Shown here: positions 1 through 8,127 of the stretch, piece by piece | How positions within the stretch are numbered: the first letter of the stretch is position 1 | Layout of the letters: the number at the start of each line of letters is the position of its first letter | Source of the DNA: JAAXGX01 sp965203565 | GTDB taxonomy: Bacteria; Acidobacteriota; Vicinamibacteria; Vicinamibacterales; UBA8438 | Direction: 5' to 3' | NCBI GenBank assembly: GCA_965203565.1 | Contig: OZ241896.1 | Coordinates: forward strand, 124,001-188,000 | Length of the DNA: 64,000 nucleotides | Notes under the pieces: model-generated | What the model was told of the DNA's origin: nothing | The model's database searches: none | The model's input: only the letters and a program-made list of their open reading frames with translations | Translations under genes and position numbers: made by a program

Positions 1-1349
1 TGGCCGTCGGCGATCGTCTCGACCTGCCGGCACAGATCCTCCAGCCGCTTCAACCGGCGGGACGGGTCGAGGTCGGTGCCGTGGAACGCGTCGGGGTGCG
101 CCGTCACGACGCGGCCCACCGCCTGCCCGAACCGTGCGGCGAGGCGGCGGCGAACGGCCGGCGGAACGTCCGGCGCCTGACGCCACCGCCGCTGGAGGTC
201 CCGCAAGGCCTCGGCCACCCGGCCGGGAGGCTCGCCGCCGGCGCCCGCGGCCGGCAGCAGCGCCTCCACCTCGCCGCACAACGCTTCGCACGCCTTGATC
301 CGGTCGGCCGCCGCCTCGTGCTCCGCGGCCTGCGCCCGATCGAGGACGGCGGCGCAGGCGGCCTGGAACCGCTGCCGGACCGCCTCCGACCGTTTCCGCT
401 GGACCGGGCCGATCTCCTTCCACTCGGCCTGCGCCTGCCGCGCCTGCTCAACGGCGCCGGCGATCTCGGTCTCGGCCGCGGCGGAGAGCGCCTCGACGCG
501 CACGATCAGCGCTTCCTTCCGTTCAAGGTTGCGCGCCCATTCCTGCTTCCGCCCGGCCAGGTCCTCCTTGCGGCGGACGAAGAACCTGCCGCAGGCGGCG
601 CGAAACCGGTCCCACGTCTCCTGCTGCCGCCGGCGCGGCACGGGGCCGATCTCCTTCCACTGCGCCTGCAGATCGGTGATCCGCTGCACGGTCTTCAGCC
701 AGTCGGTGGACGAGGCGAGCCGCTCGACCTCCTCCACTATCGCGAGCCTGCGCGCGAGGTTGCGCTCGCGGTCGGCGGACTGCGCGGCCAGGTACGCCTG
801 ACGGCGGGAATGGACTCGGTCGTGGGCGGCCTCGAACCGCGCCCGCAACTGCTCGCCGCGATCTTTCGGGACGTCGGCGGCGAGCCGCCACCGAGACATG
901 ATCCGTCCGTACCGGGCGGCGAGCCGGGCGTCGTCCGGGCAGTCGGCCAGCGCCTCCATCTCGGCGCACAGGTTCTCCCGCACGCCGAGGTTGGCCCACT
1001 GCCGCCAGTCGGCGAAGTCGCGCAGCTCGCGTACGCGGCGCAGCAGCGTGACCTGGACGCGGCGCAACCGCCGCACGGCCGCGGGGCGCGGCCGGCGGGG
1101 CGAACCGGGCGCCTGCAACTCCTCCAGCGCCTGCCGGACGGCGCGAAGCTGCCGCTCCGCCGCCGCAAGCCCTGCGGCGTCGGAGGCGGCGGCCTTCTCC
1201 GCCGCAGCGCAGAGCAGGTCCAGCCGCTCTCGATCCGGACGGTTCGGAGGCTTCAGACCCGATGGCGCAGATCCGCGCGCCTTGTCGACGCGAGGGGCTT
1301 CCGGGTCGACGCGAGGCGGGTCCGCGGGCTGCTGCTCCAACACGTCCAT
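1..1349 (-). CDS. DUF349 domain-containing protein (3' end outside window)
   Basis: The minus strand is open from the ATG at 1349 to the window edge, giving 449 codons with the C-terminus missing. At least two DUF349 repeats are visible, each with the hallmark WKEIGPV: one is coded near 640-660, the other near 400-430, each followed by an R-x-R-F-rich helix. The protein is Arg/Ala/Glu-rich and probably mostly helical or coiled coil. DUF349 proteins are cytoplasmic and poorly characterised. I chose this start because it opens a short acidic/proline N-terminus (MDVLEQQPAD); other in-frame starts upstream cannot be excluded. It is transcribed divergently from the cyclophilin gene. Confidence 0.8.
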   Translation of the reverse strand, partial: MDVLEQQPADPPRVDPEAPRVDKARGSAPSGLKPPNRPDRERLDLLCAAAEKAAASDAAGLAAAERQLRAVRQALEELQAPGSPRRPRPAAVRRLRRVQVTLLRRVRELRDFADWRQWANLGVRENLCAEMEALADCPDDARLAARYGRIMSRWRLAADVPKDRGEQLRARFEAAHDRVHSRRQAYLAAQSADRERNLARRLAIVEEVERLASSTDWLKTVQRITDLQAQWKEIGPVPRRRQQETWDRFRAACGRFFVRRKEDLAGRKQEWARNLERKEALIVRVEALSAAAETEIAGAVEQARQAQAEWKEIGPVQRKRSEAVRQRFQAACAAVLDRAQAAEHEAAADRIKACEALCGEVEALLPAAGAGGEPPGRVAEALRDLQRRWRQAPDVPPAVRRRLAARFGQAVGRVVTAHPDAFHGTDLDPSRRLKRLEDLCRQVETIADG

Positions 1350-1517
1350 GCTGCTGTGCGCGACGATGCGGCGAGCGCTCCGAATCGCCGGACCGGGCTG
1401 GACAGGCGGCGGAAACTTATGCATACTTTGGGCCGCATTCGTGAGCAGAAGGCCGAAAAACAAGAAACCCGTCCGTTCCAACAGGATAGCCGTACGCCGC
1501 GCCGGAGCGTGCCGGGG

Positions 1518-1535
1518 CAAGAATCCCGATTCTTG
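1518..1535. promoter_or_regulatory. Perfect 8-2-8 palindrome upstream of the cyclophilin gene
   Basis: CAAGAATC and GATTCTTG are exact inverted repeats separated by CC, 43 bases before the ATG at 1579. The site lies in the divergent intergenic region between the DUF349 gene and the cyclophilin gene. A dimeric repressor operator is the simplest reading. No known regulator is recognised. Confidence 0.4.
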
Positions 1536-1578
1536 AATTCTGCGATCCCGTATTTTGGATGACCAAGGAGCCGACCTC

Positions 1579-2157
1579 ATGCCGTTCCGCCTGCTGGGCC
1601 TCGCTGGAGCGTTCGCTGTCGTGACCCTCGGCGTTTCCGACTCCGCCGCGCAAGACAACCCGGTGGTCGTCATGGAGACGAGCATGGGCAGCATCACCAT
1701 CGAGCTGCTCCAGGACCGGGCGCCGGTCAGCGTGGAGAACTTCCTCCAGTACGTGAACGACGGCTTCTACACCGACACCGTCTTCCACCGCGTCATCCAG
1801 GGATTCATGATCCAGGGAGGCGGCATGACGGCCGACATGCAGCCGAAGCCCGGACGCGCCCCGATCAGGAACGAGGCGACGAACGGCGTCAGCAACGAGC
1901 GCGGCGCCGTCGCCATGGCCCGCACCAACGTGGTCGACAGCGCCACGTCGCAGTTCTTCATCAACACCGTCAACAACGCCCGCAGTCTCGACAACAAGGG
2001 GACCGATCCCCGCAACTACGGCTATGCGGTGTTCGGCCGGGTGACCGGCGGGATGGACGTCGTCGACAGGATCGAGGCGGTCAACACGGGCAACCGGGCC
2101 GGACACGCCGACGTCCCGATAGAGCCGGTCGTCATCACCGGCGTGACCGTCCAGTAG
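1579..2157 (+). CDS. Exported cyclophilin-type peptidyl-prolyl cis-trans isomerase
   Basis: This 192-residue protein has an N-terminal signal peptide (residues 1 to about 23, likely cleaved after SAA) followed by a single cyclophilin domain. The domain shows FHRVIQGFMIQGG, a late SQFFI segment and the YAVFGRVTGGMDVVD end typical of bacterial PpiA/PpiB. It should catalyse proline isomerisation during folding in the periplasm. The ATG at 1579 is preceded by AAGGAG at a good distance, which decides it over the in-frame TTG at 1555. It is a single gene, and the next gene starts 72 bases downstream. Confidence 0.93.
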   Translation: MPFRLLGLAGAFAVVTLGVSDSAAQDNPVVVMETSMGSITIELLQDRAPVSVENFLQYVNDGFYTDTVFHRVIQGFMIQGGGMTADMQPKPGRAPIRNEATNGVSNERGAVAMARTNVVDSATSQFFINTVNNARSLDNKGTDPRNYGYAVFGRVTGGMDVVDRIEAVNTGNRAGHADVPIEPVVITGVTVQ

Positions 2158-2229
2158 CGCCGCCGCGCACGCGCCGGCCATCGGCGGCGTGACGGCGCCG
2201 GCGCCGCGCGGACGCTGACCGGCCGTTTC

Positions 2230-5064
2230 ATGTCCCCGCCGCCCCAGCCCCCGGCGCCCGACGCGGCGCAGGCGCGCGTCCTCGGCGTCGTCGACGAGCT
2301 CGTCCGCGAGTTGCGCGGCGGCCGGACCCCGCGCCGCGCCCGGCCGGAAGAGTCTCTGGAACGCGATCTCGGGATCGGCAGCCTCGAACGGGTGGAGCTG
2401 CTCATCCGGTTGGAGCGGGCGTTCGACGTCAAACTGGGCGACGCGGCGATGGCCGACGCCGTCACGCCGGCCGACCTGGCGGCGATCGTCACGGGCGCCG
2501 AAGCGGTCCGGGACGATGCGCCCGGCGGCGGGCCTGTCGCCGCCGCGCCGCGCCCGACGTCCGGTCCGATGCATGGTCCGGCGGCCGGCCGTGCGGCGGC
2601 CGGCTCGGCGAGCGACGCCCCTACCCTCCTCGAAGCGCTCGCCCGGCAGGTGGAGCGGACGCCGGATCGGACACACATCCATCTGCACGACGAAGACGGC
2701 GGCGAGACGCATCTGACCTACCGCTGGCTGTGGGACGAGTCCCGGGCGGTCGCCGGCGGGATCGCCGCGCGGGGGCTTGGCCGCGGCGACACGGTGGCGA
2801 TCATGCTGCGGACCGAGCCGCGGTTCTTCTCCACGTTCGTCGGGACGCTGATGTCCGGCTGCGTGCCGGTTCCGCTCTACCCGCCGTTCCGCGCCGACCA
2901 GATCGAGGAGTACGCGCGCCGCCAGACCGCCATCCTGCGCAACGCCGGCGCGCGGCTGCTCGTCACGTTCAGGGCGGTGGAGCGGGTCGCCGGCCTGCTG
3001 GTGCGCCAGGTCCCGTCGCTGGAGTCGGTCGCCGGCGCCGATGCGCTGGCCGGCGCGCCGCGGCGGCCGGCGGCGGCCGGCCGGGACGACCCGGCGCTCA
3101 TCCAGTACACGTCGGGCAGCACCGGCCGGCCGAAGGGGGTCCTGCTCTCGCACGGGAACCTGATGACCAACATCCGGGCGATCGAGCAGGGACTCGGCGT
3201 CGGCCCCGGCGACGTCGCGGTGAGCTGGCTCCCGCTCTACCACGACATGGGGCTGATCGGCGCCTGGCTCGGCACGCTCTGCATCGGGGCGCCGCTCGCG
3301 CTGACCTCCCCGCTCGCGTTCCTGGCCCGCCCGGTCCGGTGGCTGCGGATGCTCGACGCCCATCAGGGCACGGTCTCGCCGGCGCCGAACTTCGCGTACG
3401 ACCTGTGCGCCTCCCGCATCCCGAATCGGGAGCTCGACGGACTCGACCTGCGCTCGGTCCGGATCCTGCTCAACGGCTCCGAGGCGGTCTCCCCCGAGAC
3501 GCTCCGGCGGTTCGTCGACCGGTTCGCGCCGTACGGGCTCGACCCGGCCGCGGTCCTCCCGGTCTACGGCCTCGCCGAATGCTCGGTCGGCCTGGCCACG
3601 CCGGCCGTCGGCGCGCCGCCCCGCATCGACCGGGTGCGGCGCGCGGCGTTCCAGTCGTCGGGCCGGGCGGCGCCGGCCGACCCGGACGATCCGCGGGCGC
3701 TGGAGTTCGTATCGTGCGGCCGGGCGCTGCCGGGCCACGAGCTGCAGGTGGTCGACGCCCGCGGCCTGCCCGCGCCGGAACGCCGGCAGGGCCGGATTCG
3801 GTTCCGGGGGCCGTCGGCGACGGGCGGCTACTATCGCGACGCCGAGGCGACCCGTGCGTTGATCGACGACGACGGGTGGCTCGACACCGGCGACCTCGGC
3901 TACGTCGCCGACGGCGACCTGTTCATCACCGGCCGGGCGAAGGACCTGATCATCAAGGGAGGGCGCAACCTCTCGCCGCACGAGGCGGAGGCGGCCGCCG
4001 GCGACGTTCCGGGCGTTCGCCGCGGGTGCGTGGCGGCGTTCGGCGCGGCGGACGCCGAGCGCGGAACCGAGCAGTTCGTCGTCGTGGCGGAGACGCGGGT
4101 GACCGATGCCGAGGCGCGGGAGGCGCTGCTGCGCGCGGTGACCGCCGCCGTGACCGACGCGCTCGGCGTCGCCCCGGACCACGTGGTGCTGGCGCCGCCC
4201 GGTTCGGTCCCGAAGACGTCGAGCGGCAAGATCCGGCGCAGCGCCGCGCGCGACGCCTGGCTCGCCGGACGGGTCGGCAAGGACCGGGCCGGTCTGGCCG
4301 GCCAGTGGGTCCGGCTCGGGCTGTCGGCGGCCGGCGCCGTGCTGGCCGACTGGCTCGGGCGGGCGGGACGGGCGGCGTTCACCGGCTACGCGGCGGCGCT
4401 GGTGCTCTCCACTGCCGTCGTCGCCTGGGCGCTGCTGCGGCTCGGCCCGAGCGGTCCCTGGATCGACCGGCTCGTGGGCCGCTGGACCCGACTGGTGATG
4501 ACGCTCGGCGGGTGCCCGGTCGAGGTGGCGCGGCATGCGCCGCTCCCGGCCGGATCGCCGGCGGTCTTCGTCGCCAACCACGCCAGCCTGCTCGATCCGC
4601 CGCTGATGATGAGCGTGCTGCCGGTCCCGGTCCGGTTCGCGGCCAAGGACCGCCTCGGCGCCTACCCGATGGTCGGTCTCGCGATCCGGAAGGGCGGGCA
4701 CGTCCCGATCCGGAAGGACGGCCAGTCGCAGCGGATCGCGGGCGCCGGCGATCTCCGCGCGCCGCTCGACGCAGGGACGTCGATCTTCGTCTTTCCGGAA
4801 GGGACGTTCGACGCCGCGCCGCGCCTGCTGCCGTTCCGGCTCGGCGCGTTCCGGACCGCCGTCGACGCCGGCTGCCCGGTCGTCCCGGTCGCCATCCGGG
4901 GGACCCGCCGAATCTTCCCGGCCGGGACCTGGCTGCTCCGGCCCGGCCGCGTCACCGTCACCTTCGGGCCGCCGCTCCGGCCGGCCGGGTCGGACTGGAC
5001 GGAGATCGTCCGGCTGCGCGACGAGGCCCGCGCGTTCATCGCCGCGCACTGCGGCGACTCCTGA
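2230..5064 (+). CDS. Acyl carrier - acyl-AMP ligase/acyl-CoA synthetase - PlsC acyltransferase fusion
   Basis: The 944-residue protein has three parts. Residues ~15-95 resemble an acyl carrier domain with the phosphopantetheine serine in GIGSLERVEL (Ser51). Residues ~135-680 are an AMP-binding ligase with the TSGSTGRPKG loop near 294-305, YGLAECS, and the catalytic KTSSGKIRR near 662. After a short hydrophobic stretch (~715-745), residues ~755-940 are a PlsC/LPLAT acyltransferase with the HxxxxD box NHASLLD (~783) and FPEGTF (~855). The architecture suggests fatty-acid activation, loading on the built-in carrier and transfer to a lyso-lipid at the membrane, much like E. coli Aas with an added carrier. 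The substrate is unknown. Confidence 0.9.
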   Translation: MSPPPQPPAPDAAQARVLGVVDELVRELRGGRTPRRARPEESLERDLGIGSLERVELLIRLERAFDVKLGDAAMADAVTPADLAAIVTGAEAVRDDAPGGGPVAAAPRPTSGPMHGPAAGRAAAGSASDAPTLLEALARQVERTPDRTHIHLHDEDGGETHLTYRWLWDESRAVAGGIAARGLGRGDTVAIMLRTEPRFFSTFVGTLMSGCVPVPLYPPFRADQIEEYARRQTAILRNAGARLLVTFRAVERVAGLLVRQVPSLESVAGADALAGAPRRPAAAGRDDPALIQYTSGSTGRPKGVLLSHGNLMTNIRAIEQGLGVGPGDVAVSWLPLYHDMGLIGAWLGTLCIGAPLALTSPLAFLARPVRWLRMLDAHQGTVSPAPNFAYDLCASRIPNRELDGLDLRSVRILLNGSEAVSPETLRRFVDRFAPYGLDPAAVLPVYGLAECSVGLATPAVGAPPRIDRVRRAAFQSSGRAAPADPDDPRALEFVSCGRALPGHELQVVDARGLPAPERRQGRIRFRGPSATGGYYRDAEATRALIDDDGWLDTGDLGYVADGDLFITGRAKDLIIKGGRNLSPHEAEAAAGDVPGVRRGCVAAFGAADAERGTEQFVVVAETRVTDAEAREALLRAVTAAVTDALGVAPDHVVLAPPGSVPKTSSGKIRRSAARDAWLAGRVGKDRAGLAGQWVRLGLSAAGAVLADWLGRAGRAAFTGYAAALVLSTAVVAWALLRLGPSGPWIDRLVGRWTRLVMTLGGCPVEVARHAPLPAGSPAVFVANHASLLDPPLMMSVLPVPVRFAAKDRLGAYPMVGLAIRKGGHVPIRKDGQSQRIAGAGDLRAPLDAGTSIFVFPEGTFDAAPRLLPFRLGAFRTAVDAGCPVVPVAIRGTRRIFPAGTWLLRPGRVTVTFGPPLRPAGSDWTEIVRLRDEARAFIAAHCGDS

Positions 5065-5071
5065 CTCCGGC

Positions 5072-5077
5072 TATACT
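5072..5077 (+). promoter_or_regulatory. Promoter -10 element (TATACT), near-leaderless
   Basis: TATACT ends 10 bases before the ATG at 5088. The expected transcription start would leave a leader of only about four bases. No -35 match is visible. Confidence 0.4.
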
Positions 5078-5087
5078 GGAGCCGCCC

Positions 5088-5810
5088 ATGCCCCACGCCG
5101 ATCGAACGGGCGCCGCCGTCCTCGAACCGGAGTCGATCAGCCTCCCGAACCCCGACGCGCCGGCGCGGATGGAGGTCGCCATGCCGCGCGGCCTCTACGA
5201 CCGCCTCACCAATCACGACAAGGCGCCGACGAGCCGCTACGAGACAGCGACCGGGCGCGCCGAGTTCGTGGCCGAGCCGGGGGTCTCCCACGAGTGGCGG
5301 CCGGCGAAGCTCACGGCGCTGTTCGAAGAGATCGGGCAACTGCTGGACGAAGCCGGCCGGCCGACGCAACTGCTGGCGGCGGGCGCGAGCCGCCTGCTGA
5401 GCGCCGACGGCGCCTTCGAACCGGACACCTGCCTGTTCCTCGACCCGGCGCAGGCGCTCGCCGCGATGCGCGTCGATGGATATCTCGACACCCGCGCCGG
5501 CGACCCGGTTCCCGACCTCGTGGTGGAGATCGACCGGAGCGTCGACTCGCGCGGCAAGCTCGGGCCGTACTTCCGGATGGGGGTGCGCGAGGCGTGGACC
5601 TGGAGCCGCGCCGACGGCGCGCGGATCTGGGTCGCCTCCTCGGACGCGGCGGACGGCTGCGCGCCCGCGGACCGGAGCCGGGTGCTGCCCGGCCTCGACC
5701 GGACGGCGCTCGACCGCCTGCTGGCGAGCCGCACCCCGCTCGACGCGTCGCGCCGGGCGCGCGACGTCGCCCGGCGGGTGGCCGACGCGCTGCTGGCGCA
5801 GGTGGCTTGA
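5088..5810 (+). CDS. Uma2 family protein (PD-(D/E)XK nuclease fold, DUF820)
   Basis: The 240-residue protein matches the Uma2/DUF820 pattern. An early RYE...EFV segment is followed by ADG.FEPDTCLF, then PDLVVEIDRS with a downstream KLGPYFRMGVREAW. The D...E-x-K-like active-site residues (D in PDLVVEID, K in GKLGPY) are present. Members have a restriction-endonuclease-like fold but mostly unknown roles, and many are linked to mobile or defence regions. The start ATG lies just after a TATACT element, so the gene is probably transcribed alone. It ends tail-to-tail with the acetyltransferase. Confidence 0.8.
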   Translation: MPHADRTGAAVLEPESISLPNPDAPARMEVAMPRGLYDRLTNHDKAPTSRYETATGRAEFVAEPGVSHEWRPAKLTALFEEIGQLLDEAGRPTQLLAAGASRLLSADGAFEPDTCLFLDPAQALAAMRVDGYLDTRAGDPVPDLVVEIDRSVDSRGKLGPYFRMGVREAWTWSRADGARIWVASSDAADGCAPADRSRVLPGLDRTALDRLLASRTPLDASRRARDVARRVADALLAQVA

Positions 5811-5815
5811 TCCCG

Positions 5816-5858
5816 GTCAGAGCGCTCGGCCTGTCGCGGGCGACGGACAGCCCTGACG
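5816..5858. terminator. Possible bidirectional terminator hairpin
   Basis: Between two convergent genes, nested inverted repeats GTCAG...CTGAC and CTGTC...GACAG can form a stem. No T tract is seen on either side, so this is a weak call. Confidence 0.25.
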
Positions 5859-5879
5859 CGGGTGAGCGTGGGCCCGTAG

Positions 5880-6386
5880 TCACTGCGGGCGGGCTTCGTC
5901 CGCCAGCGCCCGGAGCGGCTCGCCCGCGAGCCGGTAGACCGTCCACTCGTCCATCGGGACGGCGCCGGCGCGCCGGTACGCGGCTATCGCCGGCTCGTTC
6001 CAGTCGAGCACCGACCACTCGAACCGGCCGCAGCCGCGTTCGACCGCCAGCGCCGCCAGATGCGCCAGCAGCCGCCGCCCGACGCCGCGCCCGCGGTGCG
6101 CCGGCCGCACGTACAGATCCTCCAGGTGCAGGCCGGGCCGCCCGACGAAGGTGGAGAAGGTGTGGAAGAAGAGGGCGAAGCCGACCGCCTCGCCGCCCAG
6201 CCGGGCGACGACCGCCTCGGCGGCCGGCCGGTCGGAGAAGAGCGCCCGATCGAGGTCGGCCTCGGTCGCCGCCACCTGGTCCGACAGCCTCTCGTACTCG
6301 GCCAGCTCCCGGATCAGCGTCAGGATCAGCGGCGCGTCGGCGGGCGAGGCGGGGTCGATCCGCAACGCGTCCGCCGGCGTGGTCAT
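5880..6386 (-). CDS. GNAT family N-acetyltransferase (diamine/SSAT-like)
   Basis: The 168-residue protein is a complete single GNAT domain. The acetyl-CoA loop reads RGRGVGRRLL after the beta-4 segment LEDLYVRPAH, and the C-terminal WNEPAIAAYRRAGA is characteristic. The early LIRELAEYE and the WNEP motif recall spermidine/spermine or thialysine acetyltransferases, so a small amine is a likely acceptor; this is inference. GGAG lies about nine bases before the ATG. Confidence 0.85.
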   Translation of the reverse strand: MTTPADALRIDPASPADAPLILTLIRELAEYERLSDQVAATEADLDRALFSDRPAAEAVVARLGGEAVGFALFFHTFSTFVGRPGLHLEDLYVRPAHRGRGVGRRLLAHLAALAVERGCGRFEWSVLDWNEPAIAAYRRAGAVPMDEWTVYRLAGEPLRALADEARPQ

Positions 6387-6486
6387 GGCGTGTCGCTCCG
6401 GGAACGGCCGGCGGACGCGGGCCGACCGCCGCGAACCGGATGCATCGGGCCGAGACTCCGGCGCGGCGGACCGCGGCGCAGGCGCG

Positions 6487-6888
6487 TCAGGCCAACGGAT
6501 CCGGTCGCCGCAGGCACGGTTTCCTGGCGCCGCGGCAGTCGCGCGCGGAGACGGTCGCCCGGAGCATCTTCCGCCGGGGACCGGGACGCCGGACCGCCGC
6601 CTGACGCCGCGCGCTCAGGCAGACGAAGCTGGCGCGCCGTCCGCCCGGAGGCAAGCCGGCCTGCGCCTCCAGAATCCCCACGGTCCGCTCCACGTACCGG
6701 CGCAGGATCCGGATCTCCTTCTGGTGCGCGTCGATCCGGATCGTCAGCAGCTTGATCCGCGCCCCGCCAAGCTCCCGCTGGAGCGCCATCAGCTCGTCGA
6801 AACGCCGGTCGATCCGCCGCGCGATGGTGGTGACGGCCAGCGTCCCCAGCGCGCCGCAGACAACGAAGGTGACAATCGTCGACAACAT
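6487..6888 (-). CDS. Small membrane-anchored coiled-coil protein, unknown function
   Basis: The predicted 133-residue protein has one N-terminal hydrophobic helix (residues ~3-24). A charged region (~25-75) rich in R, E, I and L suggests a coiled coil. The C-terminal 45 residues are basic and low in pattern, so the true stop could differ if an indel is present. I used the ATG at 6888; an in-frame TTG lies nine bases upstream. No family is recognised. It sits between the PLP enzyme and the acetyltransferase on the same strand. Confidence 0.45.
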   Translation of the reverse strand: MLSTIVTFVVCGALGTLAVTTIARRIDRRFDELMALQRELGGARIKLLTIRIDAHQKEIRILRRYVERTVGILEAQAGLPPGGRRASFVCLSARRQAAVRRPGPRRKMLRATVSARDCRGARKPCLRRPDPLA

Positions 6889-6944
6889 TCCATCCAACTT
6901 ACCGGCGCGCCGCCGGCGCCGTCAAGTGGCCGGCGCCGCGCGCG

Positions 6945-8117
6945 TCAAATCGCCGCGGCCAGCGCCCGATCGAGGTCGGTCAGCAGGTCGGCGGGGTCCT
7001 CGATCCCGATCGAGAGGCGGAGCAGGTCGTCCGGCACCGGCGTGCAGGCCCCTTCGACCGGCGCCCGGTGCTCCACCAGGCTTTCCACCCCGCCCAGCGA
7101 GGTGGCGTTCCGGAAGACGCGGAGCGCCGCCGCCACCCGCCGAGCCGCCGCCGCATCGGCGACGCGGAACGAGACGATCGGCCCGAAGCCGCCGCGCATC
7201 TGGCGGGCGGCGACCTCGTGCCCCGGATGCCCGGCCAGTCCGGGATAGAGGACCGCCGCCACGCGGGGGTCCCCGGCCAGCGCCTCGGCGATCCGCTGCG
7301 CACTGTCCGACGACCGCGCCACGCGCAGGAACAGCGTCCGCATGCCGCGCAGCAGCAGCCATGCTTCGAACGGCCCGAGCACCGCTCCCCGGTACGCCCG
7401 GTCGCGCCGGATTCGCGCCCACTCCTCGTCGGCGCGGGCGGTCACCAGCGCGCCCGCGAGCACGTCGGAATGGCCGTTGAGCTGCTTGGTGGCCGAGTGC
7501 ATCACCAAGTCGGCGCCGAGCTGCAGCGGCCGGCAGAGGACCGGCGTCGCCACCGTGCCGTCCGCCACCACCCGCGCGCCCGCGGCGTGGGCGACCTCGG
7601 CCGTCGCCGCGACGTCGGTGACGGCGCAGGTCGGGTTTGACGGGGTCTCCACCCAGACGATCCGGGTGACGCCGGGGCGCACCGTCCGCCGCAGCGCGGC
7701 GAGGTCGCCGTTCGGCGCGAAGTCGAGCGCGAGCCGGCCGGCCGCCGCGCGCTCCTGCAGCCAGAGACGGATCGTCCAGTACATCTCCGCCGGAGCGACG
7801 ACGTGGCTCCCCGGCGGCAACGTCTCGAACACCGTCGTGGCGGCGGCCATCCCGGAACCGAACAGGAGCGCTTCGCTGCCGCCTTCCAGGCGGGCCAGCA
7901 GCGCCTCGCACGGGTCGTACGTCGGGTTCCGGTCGCGGGTGTACGAGTGGCCGCCGGGGTGGCTCCCGTCCGGCGCCCGCTCGTACGGCGCCGACGCCAC
8001 GAGCGGCGGCACGATCGCCCCTGTCAACGGGTCGCGCAGTCCGAGCGCCTGCGCGGCCAGCGTCTCGGCGGCGAGGTCGGACGGCTTTTCCAGCGGCGCC
8101 GGCTTGCGGGGGGGCAC
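6945..8117 (-). CDS. Cys/Met metabolism PLP-dependent enzyme (cystathionine gamma-synthase/lyase family)
   Basis: The 390-residue protein has the standard fold-type I trans-sulfuration features. These are YTRDRNPT near the start, the PLP-binding region (LFGSGMAAA), ETPSNPT, and the Schiff-base lysine in HSATKQLNGHSD. The C-terminal SLGGVESL...LLRLSIGIED segment is also present. The family includes MetB, MetC, methionine gamma-lyase and homocysteine-forming sulfhydrylases; sequence alone does not settle which. The start is GTG at 8117. It lies 10 bases downstream of the MATE gene stop, so the two are probably co-transcribed. Confidence 0.88.
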   Translation of the reverse strand: MPPRKPAPLEKPSDLAAETLAAQALGLRDPLTGAIVPPLVASAPYERAPDGSHPGGHSYTRDRNPTYDPCEALLARLEGGSEALLFGSGMAAATTVFETLPPGSHVVAPAEMYWTIRLWLQERAAAGRLALDFAPNGDLAALRRTVRPGVTRIVWVETPSNPTCAVTDVAATAEVAHAAGARVVADGTVATPVLCRPLQLGADLVMHSATKQLNGHSDVLAGALVTARADEEWARIRRDRAYRGAVLGPFEAWLLLRGMRTLFLRVARSSDSAQRIAEALAGDPRVAAVLYPGLAGHPGHEVAARQMRGGFGPIVSFRVADAAAARRVAAALRVFRNATSLGGVESLVEHRAPVEGACTPVPDDLLRLSIGIEDPADLLTDLDRALAAAI

Positions 8118-8127
8118 GGGCTGCTGG

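Noticed and set aside
81..1562. Long plus-strand open frame (493 codons) at the left edge
   Set aside because: It is antisense to the DUF349 gene, which shows two clear WKEIGPV repeats. The plus-strand product has no family pattern and is an effect of high GC.
1417..5049. Minus-strand open frame of about 1210 codons opposite the ligase fusion
   Set aside because: The product is low-complexity Arg/Pro/Gly text, while the plus strand carries complete carrier, ligase and acyltransferase motifs.
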